DNA of 55,414 bases, taken from NCBI RefSeq assembly GCF_002095475.1, contig NZ_MLFR01000034.1, positions 1 to 55,414 on the forward strand, in the 5' to 3' direction. The translations under genes were made by a program, and so were the position numbers. Source of the DNA: Pantoea rwandensis. GTDB taxonomy: Bacteria; Pseudomonadota; Gammaproteobacteria; Enterobacterales; Enterobacteriaceae. Position 1 is the stretch's first letter. The number at the start of each line of letters is the position of its first letter. A model generated the notes under the pieces. The model was given only the letters and a program-made list of their open reading frames with translations. It was not told where the DNA came from and made no database searches. This document shows, piece by piece, positions 7,854-17,390 of this stretch.

Positions 7854-9139
7854 TTATTGTTGTTGTATCCAGATCGCCTGCCAGCCTTGCTCATGACTGG
7901 CCGCACCTTCACGGGTGACAAAAATCCCCGGCGCACTGATAAGCGTCTGGTTGTAATAAATCAGTGGGATACGTTCACGCTGCCACGGTGGCACACCGAA
8001 CTCCTGCCACAATTTTTTCATGTCGCGGCCACCCGCCCGTCCTTGCAGATGATAGTAACCCCGAGCCTGGAAACGAATGTTGATGGATTCGCCCTCAATC
8101 GGCGGGCGTAAGCAAGCTATCTCAGCGTCGCTCTGCAAGGTACCTAAACCATCGGGCAACGTAAGCGCCTGGCGACGGTCATGCCAGGTAAGCGAGTGCT
8201 GACTCAGAGAGGGCTGAGGTGTGAGCCAAAACAGCTGCTGGCGATAACGACGCAACGTGAATGAACCCAAAATCAGACAGGGACTGGCATCTTCGCGGCT
8301 GTGCATCACTTCATCGGTGATACGTTTTAACGCCTCGCGCGATGGCATTGCCCCCCCCTGCTGTGCGATCCAACGGCGCAACAGTGCATGCCGTCTTGGC
8401 TCGCTCATCGTCAGCAACGGAAGGAAAGATAAGGCGCCTCGCTCATCAACAAGTTGCGCCAGTTGTTCAGCCAGTAATTCGTCCAGCAACTGCTCTTGCT
8501 CGCCACAGAGTGCCGCGCTGCGGGCACTGGCAGCACTGAAATGTGGCCACCGCGCCTGTAACAATGGCAGAATTTGCTGACGCAAAAATTACGGTCGTAA
8601 CGGCTGTCAGCATTACTCTCGTCTTCTATCCACCTTAGCTGGTGCTCTGCCGCATAAGCTTCCAGTTGCTGCCGGCTGACATCCAATAGCGGACGCAGAT
8701 GCAGATGCGCACCGACTTGACGCTGCTCGGGCATCGCAGCTAATCCTGCCGGACCGCTACCTCTTTTCAGGGCGAGTAACAGCGTTTCACACTGATCATC
8801 CAGATGTTGAGCGGTAAGTAAGTGCTCACCGGGATGCAGTTGTTGAAACAATGCCTGATAGCGCGCTTCGCGAGCTGCGGCTTCGATACCTTTTGCCTGC
8901 CCATCAACCTGAACCTTTAGCACTTCACAGGAAACATGCCACTGCTGGCAAACACCCATACAGTGCGTCGCCCAACTGTCGGCATTTGGGCTTAATCCGT
9001 GATGAACATGCAAAGCACGTACGCGCAGCTGTTGGCTCACGAGCTGATGCAGTAACACGGTGGAATCCAGCCCGCCGCTGAACGCCAGCACATAACCGGC
9101 GTCGGGTGTCAGCAGCGAGGCAAGATGGGAAAAAGACAT
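7854..9139 (-). pseudogene. tilS: tRNA(Ile)-lysidine synthetase, interrupted by a one-base deletion
   Basis: TilS converts C34 of tRNA-Ile(CAU) to lysidine so that AUA is read as isoleucine. The N-terminal PP-loop domain is intact from the ATG at 9139, with SGGLDST as the ATP-binding motif. After YDRNF the frame is lost: minus-strand AATTTTTGCGT has five T where six would give the family sequence NFLRQQ. The C-terminal part continues in another frame from about 8585 to 7854. Restoring one base gives about 428 residues (E. coli 432). The gene is essential in E. coli, so a sequencing or assembly error is more likely than true loss. Confidence 0.9.
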
Positions 9140-9193
9140 GGGTACGTTCCGTCAGAGCGAGCCGCCTGATTGCGGCCCGCAGCAGAGGCTAGT

Positions 9194-9583
9194 TTACGCT
9201 TGATACAGCTCTAGCGGCAAACCATCTGGATCGGGGAAGAAGGTGCACGCTTTGCCGGTCAGGGCATCAATGCGAATGGGTTCGCACACCACGCCTTTTT
9301 CAGCCAATGCAGCAATTGACTGTTCTACATCCTCAACACAAAACGCCAGATGGCGTAGACCACATGCTTCAGGCCCACTGACGCGCGGTGGCGGAGAGGG
9401 AAACGAGAACAGCTCGATGGTATAAACACCGTTCAGTCCTAAGTCCCCTTTCCAGGAGTCACGCTCGGCGCGGTAATATTCGCCGAGTAGTTCAAAGCCC
9501 AGCACGTCACAGTAAAATGCCTTACTGCGCTGATAATCGGTGGCAATAATAGCAATGTGGTGGATCTGTTTTATCTGCAGCAT
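9194..9583 (-). CDS. yaeR: VOC (glyoxalase/bleomycin-resistance fold) protein YaeR
   Basis: A 129-residue single-domain metalloprotein of the vicinal-oxygen-chelate superfamily, the same length as E. coli YaeR. Repeated beta-alpha-beta units hold the likely metal ligands (HHIAIIA at the start, CGLRHLAF mid-protein, PLELY at the end). The substrate is not known. The ATG at 9583 has GGAG five bases upstream. A longer frame opens at 9628. It lies between ldcC and tilS on the same strand, as in E. coli. Confidence 0.92.
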   Translation of the reverse strand: MLQIKQIHHIAIIATDYQRSKAFYCDVLGFELLGEYYRAERDSWKGDLGLNGVYTIELFSFPSPPPRVSGPEACGLRHLAFCVEDVEQSIAALAEKGVVCEPIRIDALTGKACTFFPDPDGLPLELYQA

Positions 9584-9658
9584 AGCGGCTCCGGTTTTCA
9601 TATTAGCCGCATACCCTACGTGCTGCATGCGGCGCTGAAAAGAGGCATTAGTCCGAAG

Positions 9659-11808
9659 TTAACGGTTATTCTCTTCACGCAATACACGCACCAGGTAGCG
9701 TCCATCCTCGGTGAGGGTTGCGCCGTGAATATCCGTTTCAAAGCCAGGATAGTGCCGTCCTATAGTGCAGAGCATCAGCAGAAAATCGAGCACCGCGCGG
9801 CTCTCTTCGGTGATCATCTCTCCGGGCATCACCAGCGGCACGCCAGGCGGATAAGGTAGGATCATATTGGCAGAAACACGGCCCACCAACTCACGGATAT
9901 CTACGGTTTCGACTTGCCCCTGCACCTGGCGCTGGAAGGCCTGATGCGGCGTCATTTTTGATTCAGGCAATACATCGAAAGCCTTAAGCATCAGGCGTGG
10001 CAGATCGTGTTGTCGGATCAGATTGTGAATGCCCTGCGCCAATGTCTGGATGCGCATATTGCGGTAGAAGTCGGGATCTTCGGCATAGAGATCCGGCAGC
10101 ATGTTTTTCACCCGCAGGTTGAGATCGTAGGCGCGTTTGAATTCGGTCAGACCACGCAGCACGCTCATGGCTTTGGTTTTATCAATACCGATGCTGAACA
10201 GGAACAGCAGGTTGTAGGGCCCGGTTTTCTCCACCACCACCCCACGCTGATCGAGGAACTTCGCCACCAGCGCCGCTGGAATCCCCTCCTCCGCCATCTG
10301 TCCTAATTCACTCATGCCTGGCGTCAGAATTGTGACCTTGATCGGATCAAGGTACATGTGATCACGGTCGGCGTTCGTGAATCCATGCCAGTCCTCTTCG
10401 CCTGGTTGGATCGGCCAGCATTCAGCTTCATCAATCTGCTCAGGCTGCCAAATATCAAAGAACCAGCCATCACACTCTTCACGCAGGCGCTGAATCTCAC
10501 GACGGAAATGCAATGCGCGCTCCACTGAACGATTTATCAGTCGTTTACCCGGATTACCGCGCAGCATCGCCGCCGCCGTTTCAATCGATGAGACAATGGC
10601 GTAACTCGGCGATGTCGTGGTGTGCATCATATAGGCTTCATTGAAGGTATCGTGGTCGTAATCACCTTTAATGTGAATCAGCGATGCCTGAGAGAACGCC
10701 GCCAGCAATTTGTGCGTCGACTGCGTTTCGTAAATCACTTTGCCCGGAATGCGTTCACCACTCATGCCGCTTTTGCCGGCATAAATGGGATGGAAATTGG
10801 TGTAAGGCACCCATGCGGAATCGAAATGAATAGAAGGGACGTCCAGCGTTTGCTTGATGTACTGCGTGTTATACAGCAAACCGTCGTAGGTCGAGTTGGT
10901 GATGACGGCATGCACCGGCCAACTGGCGCGCGGCGTCTCATTGACCTTTTGCTGAATGCTGTCGCGCGTGAACTCCCGCTGCGGAATTCCGCCCAAAATG
11001 CCTAGCGCATTACGCGTCGGCTTGAGCCAGATGGGGATGATGTCGCTCATCATCAGCAGGTGTGTGAGTGATTTGTGGCAGTTACGGTCAATCAGTACCG
11101 TGCTACCCGCCGGTGCGGCGTACATTCCGACAATTTTATTCGAGGTCGATGTGCCGTTAGTCACCATATAGCTCTGTTCAGCACCGAAGGTGCGCGCGAC
11201 ATACTCTTCAGCTTCAAGATGGGGGCCAGTATGGTCAAGTAACGAGCCGAGTTCCGTCACGGAGATGGACACATCCGCCTTCAGGGTGTTGGCACCGAAG
11301 AAATCATAAAACAGGCTGCCTACCGGGCTTTTCTGGAAGGCGGTGCCGCCCATATGGCCTGGCGTACAGAATGTGTATTTGCCCTCTTTCACATAGGTAA
11401 ACAGCGCCTTGGTGAGCGGCGGCATGATTTTATCGATGTATTCATCAGTGTACTGCCGGATGTGCAGTGCAATGTCGTCAGCGGCATTGAGCGCGTACTC
11501 GAAGAATTGCAGCGCCATGCGCATTTCATTGATGCTGACATCCATCTGCGAATGGGTGTTGATGAAGGCATACAGTGTAGATATTCATTGAGCTGATTGA
11601 TGTCGCTACACAGCGCCAGGCTGTAATCGTCCCAGTCAAAAACCACACCGCAGATGCGCGGGTTGTGTTCAATCAGTTTCAGCAGGTCGCTGGCATTGTT
11701 GGGATATACAGTCTGGAAGCCTTGCAGCTTGAGGGCTGCGTCCAGTTCACGAATCGGTTCATCTTTGTAGAACGCGCCGTGCGGTCCCATGATCGCGATA
11801 ATATTCAA
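9659..11808 (-). pseudogene. ldcC: Lysine decarboxylase, interrupted by a one-base deletion
   Basis: LdcC is the constitutive PLP-dependent decarboxylase making cadaverine from lysine. The start is TTG at 11806-11808, with AGGAGG six bases upstream. The first part reads through CSDINQLNEYL and then leaves frame near 11577. The rest, from about residue 80, continues in a second frame, with the PLP-lysine segment STHKLLAA, to 9659. Adding one base (CTACACTG to CTACCACTG) restores the expected EYLPLYAFINTHS. The repaired protein is about 716 residues. Either a base-call error or a real pseudogene is possible, since the gene is dispensable. The downstream 628-residue frame could only yield a product lacking part of the N-terminal wing domain. 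Confidence 0.9.
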
Positions 11809-11959
11809 TGCTCACCTCCTGTGGTGTTATGGCACTGAATAAGGATAGCGAAAAGTAAGAGGTGAATGTTCTGGAATGCGGTGTTGTTGATAGTAGATGT
11901 AAGGCTGGGATGCAAGAGACAGTTGTTTAGGGGGGGTATTGCTGAGAGTTGAGTGCAAA

Positions 11960-12064
11960 GGCCAGAAAAGGCCAGCCCGATCGCAAAGGAACAACGCATC
12001 CATGCAGATCGGCCGGGCCGTCCATGGCCCGGACGCTTTGCTCTTCGGGCAGGCCTTTCCTGGC
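11960..12064. repeat. Large imperfect palindrome containing an inverted repeat copy
   Basis: The left arm (about 11960-12001, GGCCAGAAAAGGCCAGCCCG onward) is a diverged reverse complement of the right arm (about 12031-12064). Between them lies a smaller palindrome with CGGGCC and GGCCCG around TCCAT. The whole could fold into a long hairpin in RNA or single-stranded DNA. Confidence 0.75.
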
Positions 12065-12092
12065 CGGTTAGATTGTCATTGCTGCCCAATTC
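12031..12092. repeat. 62-bp direct repeat, copy 1
   Basis: It starts GGACGCTTTGCTCTTCGGGC and ends in CCCAATTC. It matches copy 2 at 60 of 62 positions. The family is not recognised. Confidence 0.9.
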
Positions 12093-12130
12093 ACAGTCGT
12101 CTGTCTAATCCCACCTGGAACTCAATAAAA

Positions 12131-12192
12131 GGACGCTTTGCTCTTCGGGCTGGCCTTTCCTGGCCGGTTAGATTGTCATTGCTGCCCGATTC
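12131..12192. repeat. 62-bp direct repeat, copy 2
   Basis: It begins exactly 100 bases after copy 1, with two differences (position 21 A to T, position 58 A to G). Similarity fades outside the 62 bases, apart from a shared GTCTGT. Confidence 0.9.
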
Positions 12193-12232
12193 GTAGCAGT
12201 CTGTACGATCGCGCTCAATAATTAACGGACAT

Positions 12233-12262
12233 AAAAAAAGCGGACCGGAGTCCGCTTTTTTT
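12233..12262 (-). terminator. Intrinsic terminator after accA
   Basis: A perfect 13-bp stem (seven A then GCGGAC, mirrored by GTCCGC then seven T) closes on CGGA. It can work in both directions and lies 16 bases past the accA stop. Confidence 0.92.
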
Positions 12263-12277
12263 CATGAGCAAGCTAGC

Positions 12278-13237
12278 TTACGCGTAGCCGTAGCTCATCA
12301 GGCGCTGATAACGACGGTTAAGCAACTCTTCGGTGCTTAAGACATCGAGATCGGCCAGATCCGCCAGCAGCTGCTTCTTCAAGCTCGCAGCAATATCCAG
12401 CGGATGACGATGCGCGCCACCCAAGGGTTCAGGGATGATCGCATCGATCAGCTTCAGCTCTTTCAGACGATCGGCGGTGATGCCCATCGCTTCAGCAGCC
12501 AAAGGCGCTTTATCAGCGCTTTTCCACAGAATAGAAGCACAACCTTCCGGTGAGATCACCGAGTAGGTGCTGTACTGCAGCATGTTCACTTTGTCGCCCA
12601 CGCCAATCGCCAGCGCACCACCGGAACCGCCTTCGCCAATCACCGTACAGATCACCGGAATTTTCAGGCCTGACATTTCACGCAGGTTGCGAGCGATCGC
12701 TTCAGACTGACCACGTTCTTCTGCGCCAACACCAGGATATGCACCCGGGGTGTCGATGAAGGTGATCAATGGCATTTTGAAGCGTTCAGCCATTTCCATC
12801 AGTCGCAATGCTTTACGATAGCCTTCTGGTGCAGGCATACCGAAGTTACGACGGATCTTCTCTTTGGTTTCACGGCCTTTCTGATGACCAATGATCATCA
12901 CCGGGCGACCATCAAGACGGGCAATCCCGCCGACAATCGCTTTGTCATCGGCATAAGCACGGTCGCCAGCCAACTCATCGAAATCATCAAACGCGTTGCG
13001 GACATAGTCCAGCGTGTAAGGGCGCAATGGATGACGCGCGAGCTGCGCAACCTGCCATGCACCTAAATCTGAGAAGATTTTACGGGTCAGCTCGACGCTT
13101 TTATCGCGCAGGCGCTGCACTTCTTCATCCAGATTAATATCGTGTTTCTCATCCGAACGACCAATTGACTTCAGCGAATCGATTTTCGCTTCCAGTTCTG
13201 CAATTGGCTGTTCAAAATCCAGGTAATTAAGACTCAT
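12278..13237 (-). CDS. accA: Acetyl-CoA carboxylase carboxyltransferase subunit alpha
   Basis: The alpha subunit of the carboxyltransferase part of acetyl-CoA carboxylase. With AccD it moves CO2 from carboxybiotin to acetyl-CoA, giving malonyl-CoA for fatty-acid synthesis. It has 319 residues, the E. coli length. The crotonase-like core shows GEGGSGGALAI and the STYSVISPEGCASILW block. AGGAAC precedes the ATG. It follows dnaE by 12 bases and ends the lpx-dnaE-accA run. Confidence 0.98.
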   Translation of the reverse strand: MSLNYLDFEQPIAELEAKIDSLKSIGRSDEKHDINLDEEVQRLRDKSVELTRKIFSDLGAWQVAQLARHPLRPYTLDYVRNAFDDFDELAGDRAYADDKAIVGGIARLDGRPVMIIGHQKGRETKEKIRRNFGMPAPEGYRKALRLMEMAERFKMPLITFIDTPGAYPGVGAEERGQSEAIARNLREMSGLKIPVICTVIGEGGSGGALAIGVGDKVNMLQYSTYSVISPEGCASILWKSADKAPLAAEAMGITADRLKELKLIDAIIPEPLGGAHRHPLDIAASLKKQLLADLADLDVLSTEELLNRRYQRLMSYGYA

Positions 13238-13249
13238 AATGTTCCTGTT

Positions 13250-16200
13250 TTAGTCAAACTCCAGTTCCACCTGCTCCGATCCTACTAACGACCGCAAATC
13301 GTTGAGTAAACGATCGCTGGGCGAAATACGCCACGCTGCACCAAAGCGCAGCTTCGCCCGCGCATCTGCTCTCTGATAATAGAGATGCACCGGAATAGTC
13401 CCAGAACGATGAGGCTCCAAGGACTGGCGGAGACGGTTTAAAAGCTGGTCATCAATTTGCCTGTCCGTCAGCGAGATAGCAAGTCCGCGCGCGTATTTTT
13501 CCCGCGCTTCGTCGATGTCCATCACTTCTCGAGCGGTCATTTTAAGGCCACCGCTAAAGTCATCAAAGCTGACCTGTCCACTGACGATCAGGATACGGTC
13601 TTTCTCCAGCAGCTGCTGGTATTTATCTAACGCATCGGTAAATAACATCACTTCCAAGCGACCGGATCGATCGTCGAGAGTACAAATACCAATTCGGTTG
13701 CCGCGCTTGGTGACCATCACGCGGGCAGCAATCACCAGCCCCGCCGCGATGGTTACTTTACCACGATCCGTCGGATGCATGTCCTTCAGGCGCATGCCGC
13801 CGACGTAGCGATCGATTTCTTTCAAATATTGGTTAATCGGATGGCCAGTGAGGTATAGCCCGAGCGTCTCACGTTCGCCGTCCAATTGAATCTGTTCCGG
13901 CCAAGGCGTGATATTGGTGTATGACTTTTCTACCTGCTCGGGTTCTTCCGCCAGTACGCCAAACATATCTGCTTGCCCGGTGGCTTCCGCTTTCGCATGC
14001 TGATCCGCTGCTTTCAGCGCATCACCGAGTGCACTCATCAGCGCCGCACGATGCGGACCAAGCCGATCAAAAGCGCCGGACATGATCAGTTTTTCCATCA
14101 CGCGGCGGTTGATCTTTTTGGTGTCGGTACGCGCACAGAGATCGAACAACTCTTTGAAGTAGCCGCCTTCGTTACGCGCTTCAATGATCGCTTCGATCGG
14201 CCCTTCGCCCACGCCTTTGATCGCGCCGATGCCGTAAACGATTTCACCTTCTTCGTTCACGTGGAACGGATACAGACCAGAGTTGATGTCGGGCGGCAGC
14301 ACTTTCAAGCCCATACGCCAGCACTCATCCACCAGGCCGACCACCTTCTCGGTATTGTCCATATCCGCGGTCATTACCGCTGCCATAAACTCTGCTGGGT
14401 AGTGCGCTTTCAGCCACAGCGTCTGGTAAGACACCAAAGCATAGGCTGCCGAGTGCGACTTGTTAAAGCCATAACCGGCAAACTTCTCTACCAGATCGAA
14501 GATCTTCATCGAGAGTTCGCCGTTAACACCCATGCTTTCTGCACCGTCCTGGAATACAGAACGTTGCTTAGCCATCTCTTCAGGTTTCTTTTTACCCATT
14601 GCACGGCGCAGCATATCCGCGCCGCCCAGGGTATAACCTGACAGCACCTGAGCAATCTGCATCACCTGTTCCTGATACAGGATGATGCCGTAGGTCGGTT
14701 CCAGTACCGGCTTCAGGGTTTCGTGCTGCCACTGAATATCCGGGTACGAAATTTCTTCACGGCCGTGCTTACGGTCAATGAAGTTATCAACCATGCCCGA
14801 TTGCAACGGTCCCGGACGGAACAGCGCCACCAGTGCGATCATGTCTTCGAAACAGTCGGGTTTCAGACGCTTAATCAGATCTTTCATGCCGCGTGATTCA
14901 AGCTGGAACACCGCCGTGGTTTCCGAGCGCTGCAGCATGTCGAAGCTTTTTTTGTCATCCAACGGGATGGCCGCGATATCAATCGGCTCCAACCCTTCTT
15001 TCGCACGGCGCGGGTTAATCATCTTCAGCGCCCAGTCGATGATGGTCAGCGTACGCAGGCCGAGGAAGTCAAACTTCACCAGCCCGGCATATTCCACATC
15101 ATTCTTATCAAACTGAGTAACCGGGAATTGACCGTTCTCGTCACAGTAAAGCGGCGCAAAATCGGTGATTTTGGTCGGTGCGATAACGACCCCACCGGCG
15201 TGTTTACCGGCGTTACGCGTGACACCTTCCAGCTTGCGCGCCATGTCGATCAGCGCTTTTACCTCTTCATCTGCCTCGTAGATTTCCGGCAGTTGCGGTT
15301 CTGCTTCAAAGGCTTTTTCCAGCGTCATGCCGGGATCCGGCGGGATCAATTTAGAGATGCGATCGACAAAACCATACGGATGGCCGAGCACACGACCCAC
15401 ATCACGAATAACTGCTTTCGCGGCCATGGTGCCGAATGTGATGATCTGCGAAACCGCTTCACGCCCATACATTTCAGCGACATGATCAATCACCTGATCG
15501 CGCTTCTCCATGCAGAAATCGACGTCGAAGTCGGGCATCGACACACGTTCTGGGTTCAGGAAACGTTCGAACAGTAGATCAAATTCCAGTGGATCAAGAT
15601 CGGTGATCTTCAGCGCATACGCCACTAATGAACCCGCACCTGAACCACGTCCAGGTCCAACCGGGATACCGTTATCCTTCGACCACTGGATAAACTCCAT
15701 CACGATCAGGAAGTAGCCGGGGAACCCCATCTGGTTGATAACGTTGAGTTCGATTTCCAGACGTTCGTCATACTCGAGCCGCTTTTCGGCGCGCACAGCA
15801 TCATCCGGGAACAAAAATTCCAGACGCTCTTCCAGCCCCTCTTGGGATTTTGCCACCAAGAAATCTTCAGTGGTCATCTCGCCAGTTGGGAATTGCGGCA
15901 GAAAGTATTCGCCGAGGCGCACCGTGACGTTACAACGCTTAGCAAGCTCTACGCTGTTTTCCAGCGCTTCTGGGATGTCCGAGAACAACTCGCACATCTC
16001 CTCTTCGCTGCGCATATATTGCTGAGGACTGTAAAGGCGTGGACGCTTGGGATCGTCCAACGTATAGCCATCATGAATCGCCACGCGGATTTCATGGGCG
16101 TCAAAATCTTCTTCATTCAGGAAGCAAACTTCGTTGGTGGCCACCACGGGCACACCTTCGGCAATCGCCAGTTCAACGGCAGCATGCAGATAACTCTCTT

Positions 16201-16732
16201 CATCGGCACGTCCAGTACGTGTCAATTCGAGATAATAGCGATTGGGGAAATGTTCCTGATAAAAGCTAAGGCACTGCTGGACCAAAACAGTGTTGCCGCG
16301 CAGCAGGCTACGTCCAACATCGCCCTTGCGTCCGCCGGACAACAGAATCAAGCCTTCGCCCAGTTCAATCAACCAGTCACGGTCAATAATCGGACCCGCG
16401 ATGCCGTATCCACGCTGATAGGCACGTGAGATCATCAGCGTCAGGTTCTGATAGCCCGTATTATTGGCGGCAAGCAAAGTAAGCTGCGTAAGTTCATCAG
16501 CCATCAAATCGCTGGCAACGTGGAAATCAGCCCCCACGATGGGTTTAACCCCGGCATCGTGCGCACTTCCGTAAAAACGCACCAAACCACAGAGGTTGAT
16601 GTAATCGGTTATCGCAATCGCCGGCATGCCGAGCGCAGCCGCCTTCTTGACCAATGGCTTGGTTTTTGCCAAGCCATCGACCATGGAGTAGTCGCTGTGT
16701 ACGCGCAGATGTATAAAACGAGGTTCAGCCAT
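13250..16732 (-). CDS. dnaE: DNA polymerase III alpha subunit
   Basis: The replicative polymerase, 1160 residues, identical in length to E. coli DnaE. The N-terminal PHP domain starts with HLRVHSDYSMVDGL. The catalytic aspartates lie in PDFDVDFCM. The helix-hairpin-helix and OB-fold regions follow, and the beta-clamp and tau binding regions are expected near the C-terminus. A plausible site (CGGAAA) precedes the ATG. No stop or shift interrupts it. Confidence 0.98.
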   Translation of the reverse strand: MAEPRFIHLRVHSDYSMVDGLAKTKPLVKKAAALGMPAIAITDYINLCGLVRFYGSAHDAGVKPIVGADFHVASDLMADELTQLTLLAANNTGYQNLTLMISRAYQRGYGIAGPIIDRDWLIELGEGLILLSGGRKGDVGRSLLRGNTVLVQQCLSFYQEHFPNRYYLELTRTGRADEESYLHAAVELAIAEGVPVVATNEVCFLNEEDFDAHEIRVAIHDGYTLDDPKRPRLYSPQQYMRSEEEMCELFSDIPEALENSVELAKRCNVTVRLGEYFLPQFPTGEMTTEDFLVAKSQEGLEERLEFLFPDDAVRAEKRLEYDERLEIELNVINQMGFPGYFLIVMEFIQWSKDNGIPVGPGRGSGAGSLVAYALKITDLDPLEFDLLFERFLNPERVSMPDFDVDFCMEKRDQVIDHVAEMYGREAVSQIITFGTMAAKAVIRDVGRVLGHPYGFVDRISKLIPPDPGMTLEKAFEAEPQLPEIYEADEEVKALIDMARKLEGVTRNAGKHAGGVVIAPTKITDFAPLYCDENGQFPVTQFDKNDVEYAGLVKFDFLGLRTLTIIDWALKMINPRRAKEGLEPIDIAAIPLDDKKSFDMLQRSETTAVFQLESRGMKDLIKRLKPDCFEDMIALVALFRPGPLQSGMVDNFIDRKHGREEISYPDIQWQHETLKPVLEPTYGIILYQEQVMQIAQVLSGYTLGGADMLRRAMGKKKPEEMAKQRSVFQDGAESMGVNGELSMKIFDLVEKFAGYGFNKSHSAAYALVSYQTLWLKAHYPAEFMAAVMTADMDNTEKVVGLVDECWRMGLKVLPPDINSGLYPFHVNEEGEIVYGIGAIKGVGEGPIEAIIEARNEGGYFKELFDLCARTDTKKINRRVMEKLIMSGAFDRLGPHRAALMSALGDALKAADQHAKAEATGQADMFGVLAEEPEQVEKSYTNITPWPEQIQLDGERETLGLYLTGHPINQYLKEIDRYVGGMRLKDMHPTDRGKVTIAAGLVIAARVMVTKRGNRIGICTLDDRSGRLEVMLFTDALDKYQQLLEKDRILIVSGQVSFDDFSGGLKMTAREVMDIDEAREKYARGLAISLTDRQIDDQLLNRLRQSLEPHRSGTIPVHLYYQRADARAKLRFGAAWRISPSDRLLNDLRSLVGSEQVELEFD

Positions 16733-16763
16733 ATCAGTTTCCGGTTAAAACAGCGTCAGGCTA

Positions 16764-17390
16764 TTAAAGCGTAGTCGGCTGACGCGCAGCCAGCACGTCG
16801 GCATCTATCAAGGCATTACGCACTGGCGCAAAGCTGCGGCGGTGATGAGGCGTAGCTCCAAACTGAGTCAACTTTTCCATGTGCAACGCGGTGGGATAGC
16901 CTTTGTGTTGGGCAAAACCATATTGCGGAAACAGCAAGTCTAACTCGGCCATTTCACGATCACGCGTCACTTTGGCGATAATCGATGCGGCACTGATTTC
17001 CTGCACCAGGCTGTCGCCTTTGACCACGGCCTGTGATGGCATTGGCAATGCTGGGCAACGGTTGCCATCGATCAATACAAAATCAGGCGTAACAGGCAGA
17101 GCCGCAACTGCACGCTGCATCGCCAGCATGGTGGCGTGCAGAATGTTGAGCTGGTCGATCTCTTCAGGTTCGGCACGGCCAAGGCTCCAGGCCAGCGCTT
17201 TTTCTTTGATCTCGTCATACAGTGCCAGGCGACGCTTCTCCGAGAGTTTTTTCGAATCAGCCAAACCCTTAATCGGATTCGCGGGATCGAGGATCACCGC
17301 AGCCGTGACGACCGCGCCAACCAGTGGGCCACGTCCGACCTCGTCAACGCCCGCAATGCGTTGGGCGTTGGGATAGATAAAATCAGCCAT
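16764..17390 (-). CDS. rnhB: Ribonuclease HII
   Basis: Cleaves RNA in RNA-DNA hybrids and single ribonucleotides in DNA. It has 208 residues from the ATG at 17390. The first catalytic pair is in AGVDEVGRGP (Asp16, Glu17), and later acidic residues occur in LIDGNR and KVTRDREM. The start overlaps the lpxB stop by 8 bases, as in the conserved lpxB-rnhB arrangement. An upstream start at 17432 would add 14 residues inside lpxB and is less likely. Confidence 0.96.
   Translation of the reverse strand: MADFIYPNAQRIAGVDEVGRGPLVGAVVTAAVILDPANPIKGLADSKKLSEKRRLALYDEIKEKALAWSLGRAEPEEIDQLNILHATMLAMQRAVAALPVTPDFVLIDGNRCPALPMPSQAVVKGDSLVQEISAASIIAKVTRDREMAELDLLFPQYGFAQHKGYPTALHMEKLTQFGATPHHRRSFAPVRNALIDADVLAARQPTTL

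Larger units (their letters stand above)
11809..12277. other. Gene-free interval between accA and ldcC
   Basis: This 469-base stretch holds the ldcC ribosome-binding site, the direct and inverted repeats listed separately, and the terminator after accA. The short open frames crossing it are made of repeat sequence and have no convincing start sites. A specific ldcC promoter could not be assigned. Confidence 0.7.

Noticed and set aside
9659..11545. Treating the 628-codon frame as a complete lysine decarboxylase
   Set aside because: The first 80 or so residues of the family are encoded in another frame directly upstream with a good ribosome-binding site, so the gene is frameshifted and not naturally short.
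11960..12192. Possible CRISPR array in the accA-ldcC repeats
   Set aside because: There are only two direct copies of 62 bp with one 38-bp interval, no cas genes, and an inverted third copy. That is not CRISPR architecture.
11939..12196. 85-codon frame across the accA-ldcC repeats
   Set aside because: Both halves translate the same 62-bp repeat. There is no ribosome-binding site, and indel-type divergence around the repeats argues against coding.
13973..14641. 222-codon open frame on the plus strand inside dnaE
   Set aside because: It is a shadow of dnaE on the opposite strand. The product is His/Arg/Phe-rich without domains, and there is no ribosome-binding site. The same holds for 15842-16429, 15128-15577 and other antisense frames in dnaE.
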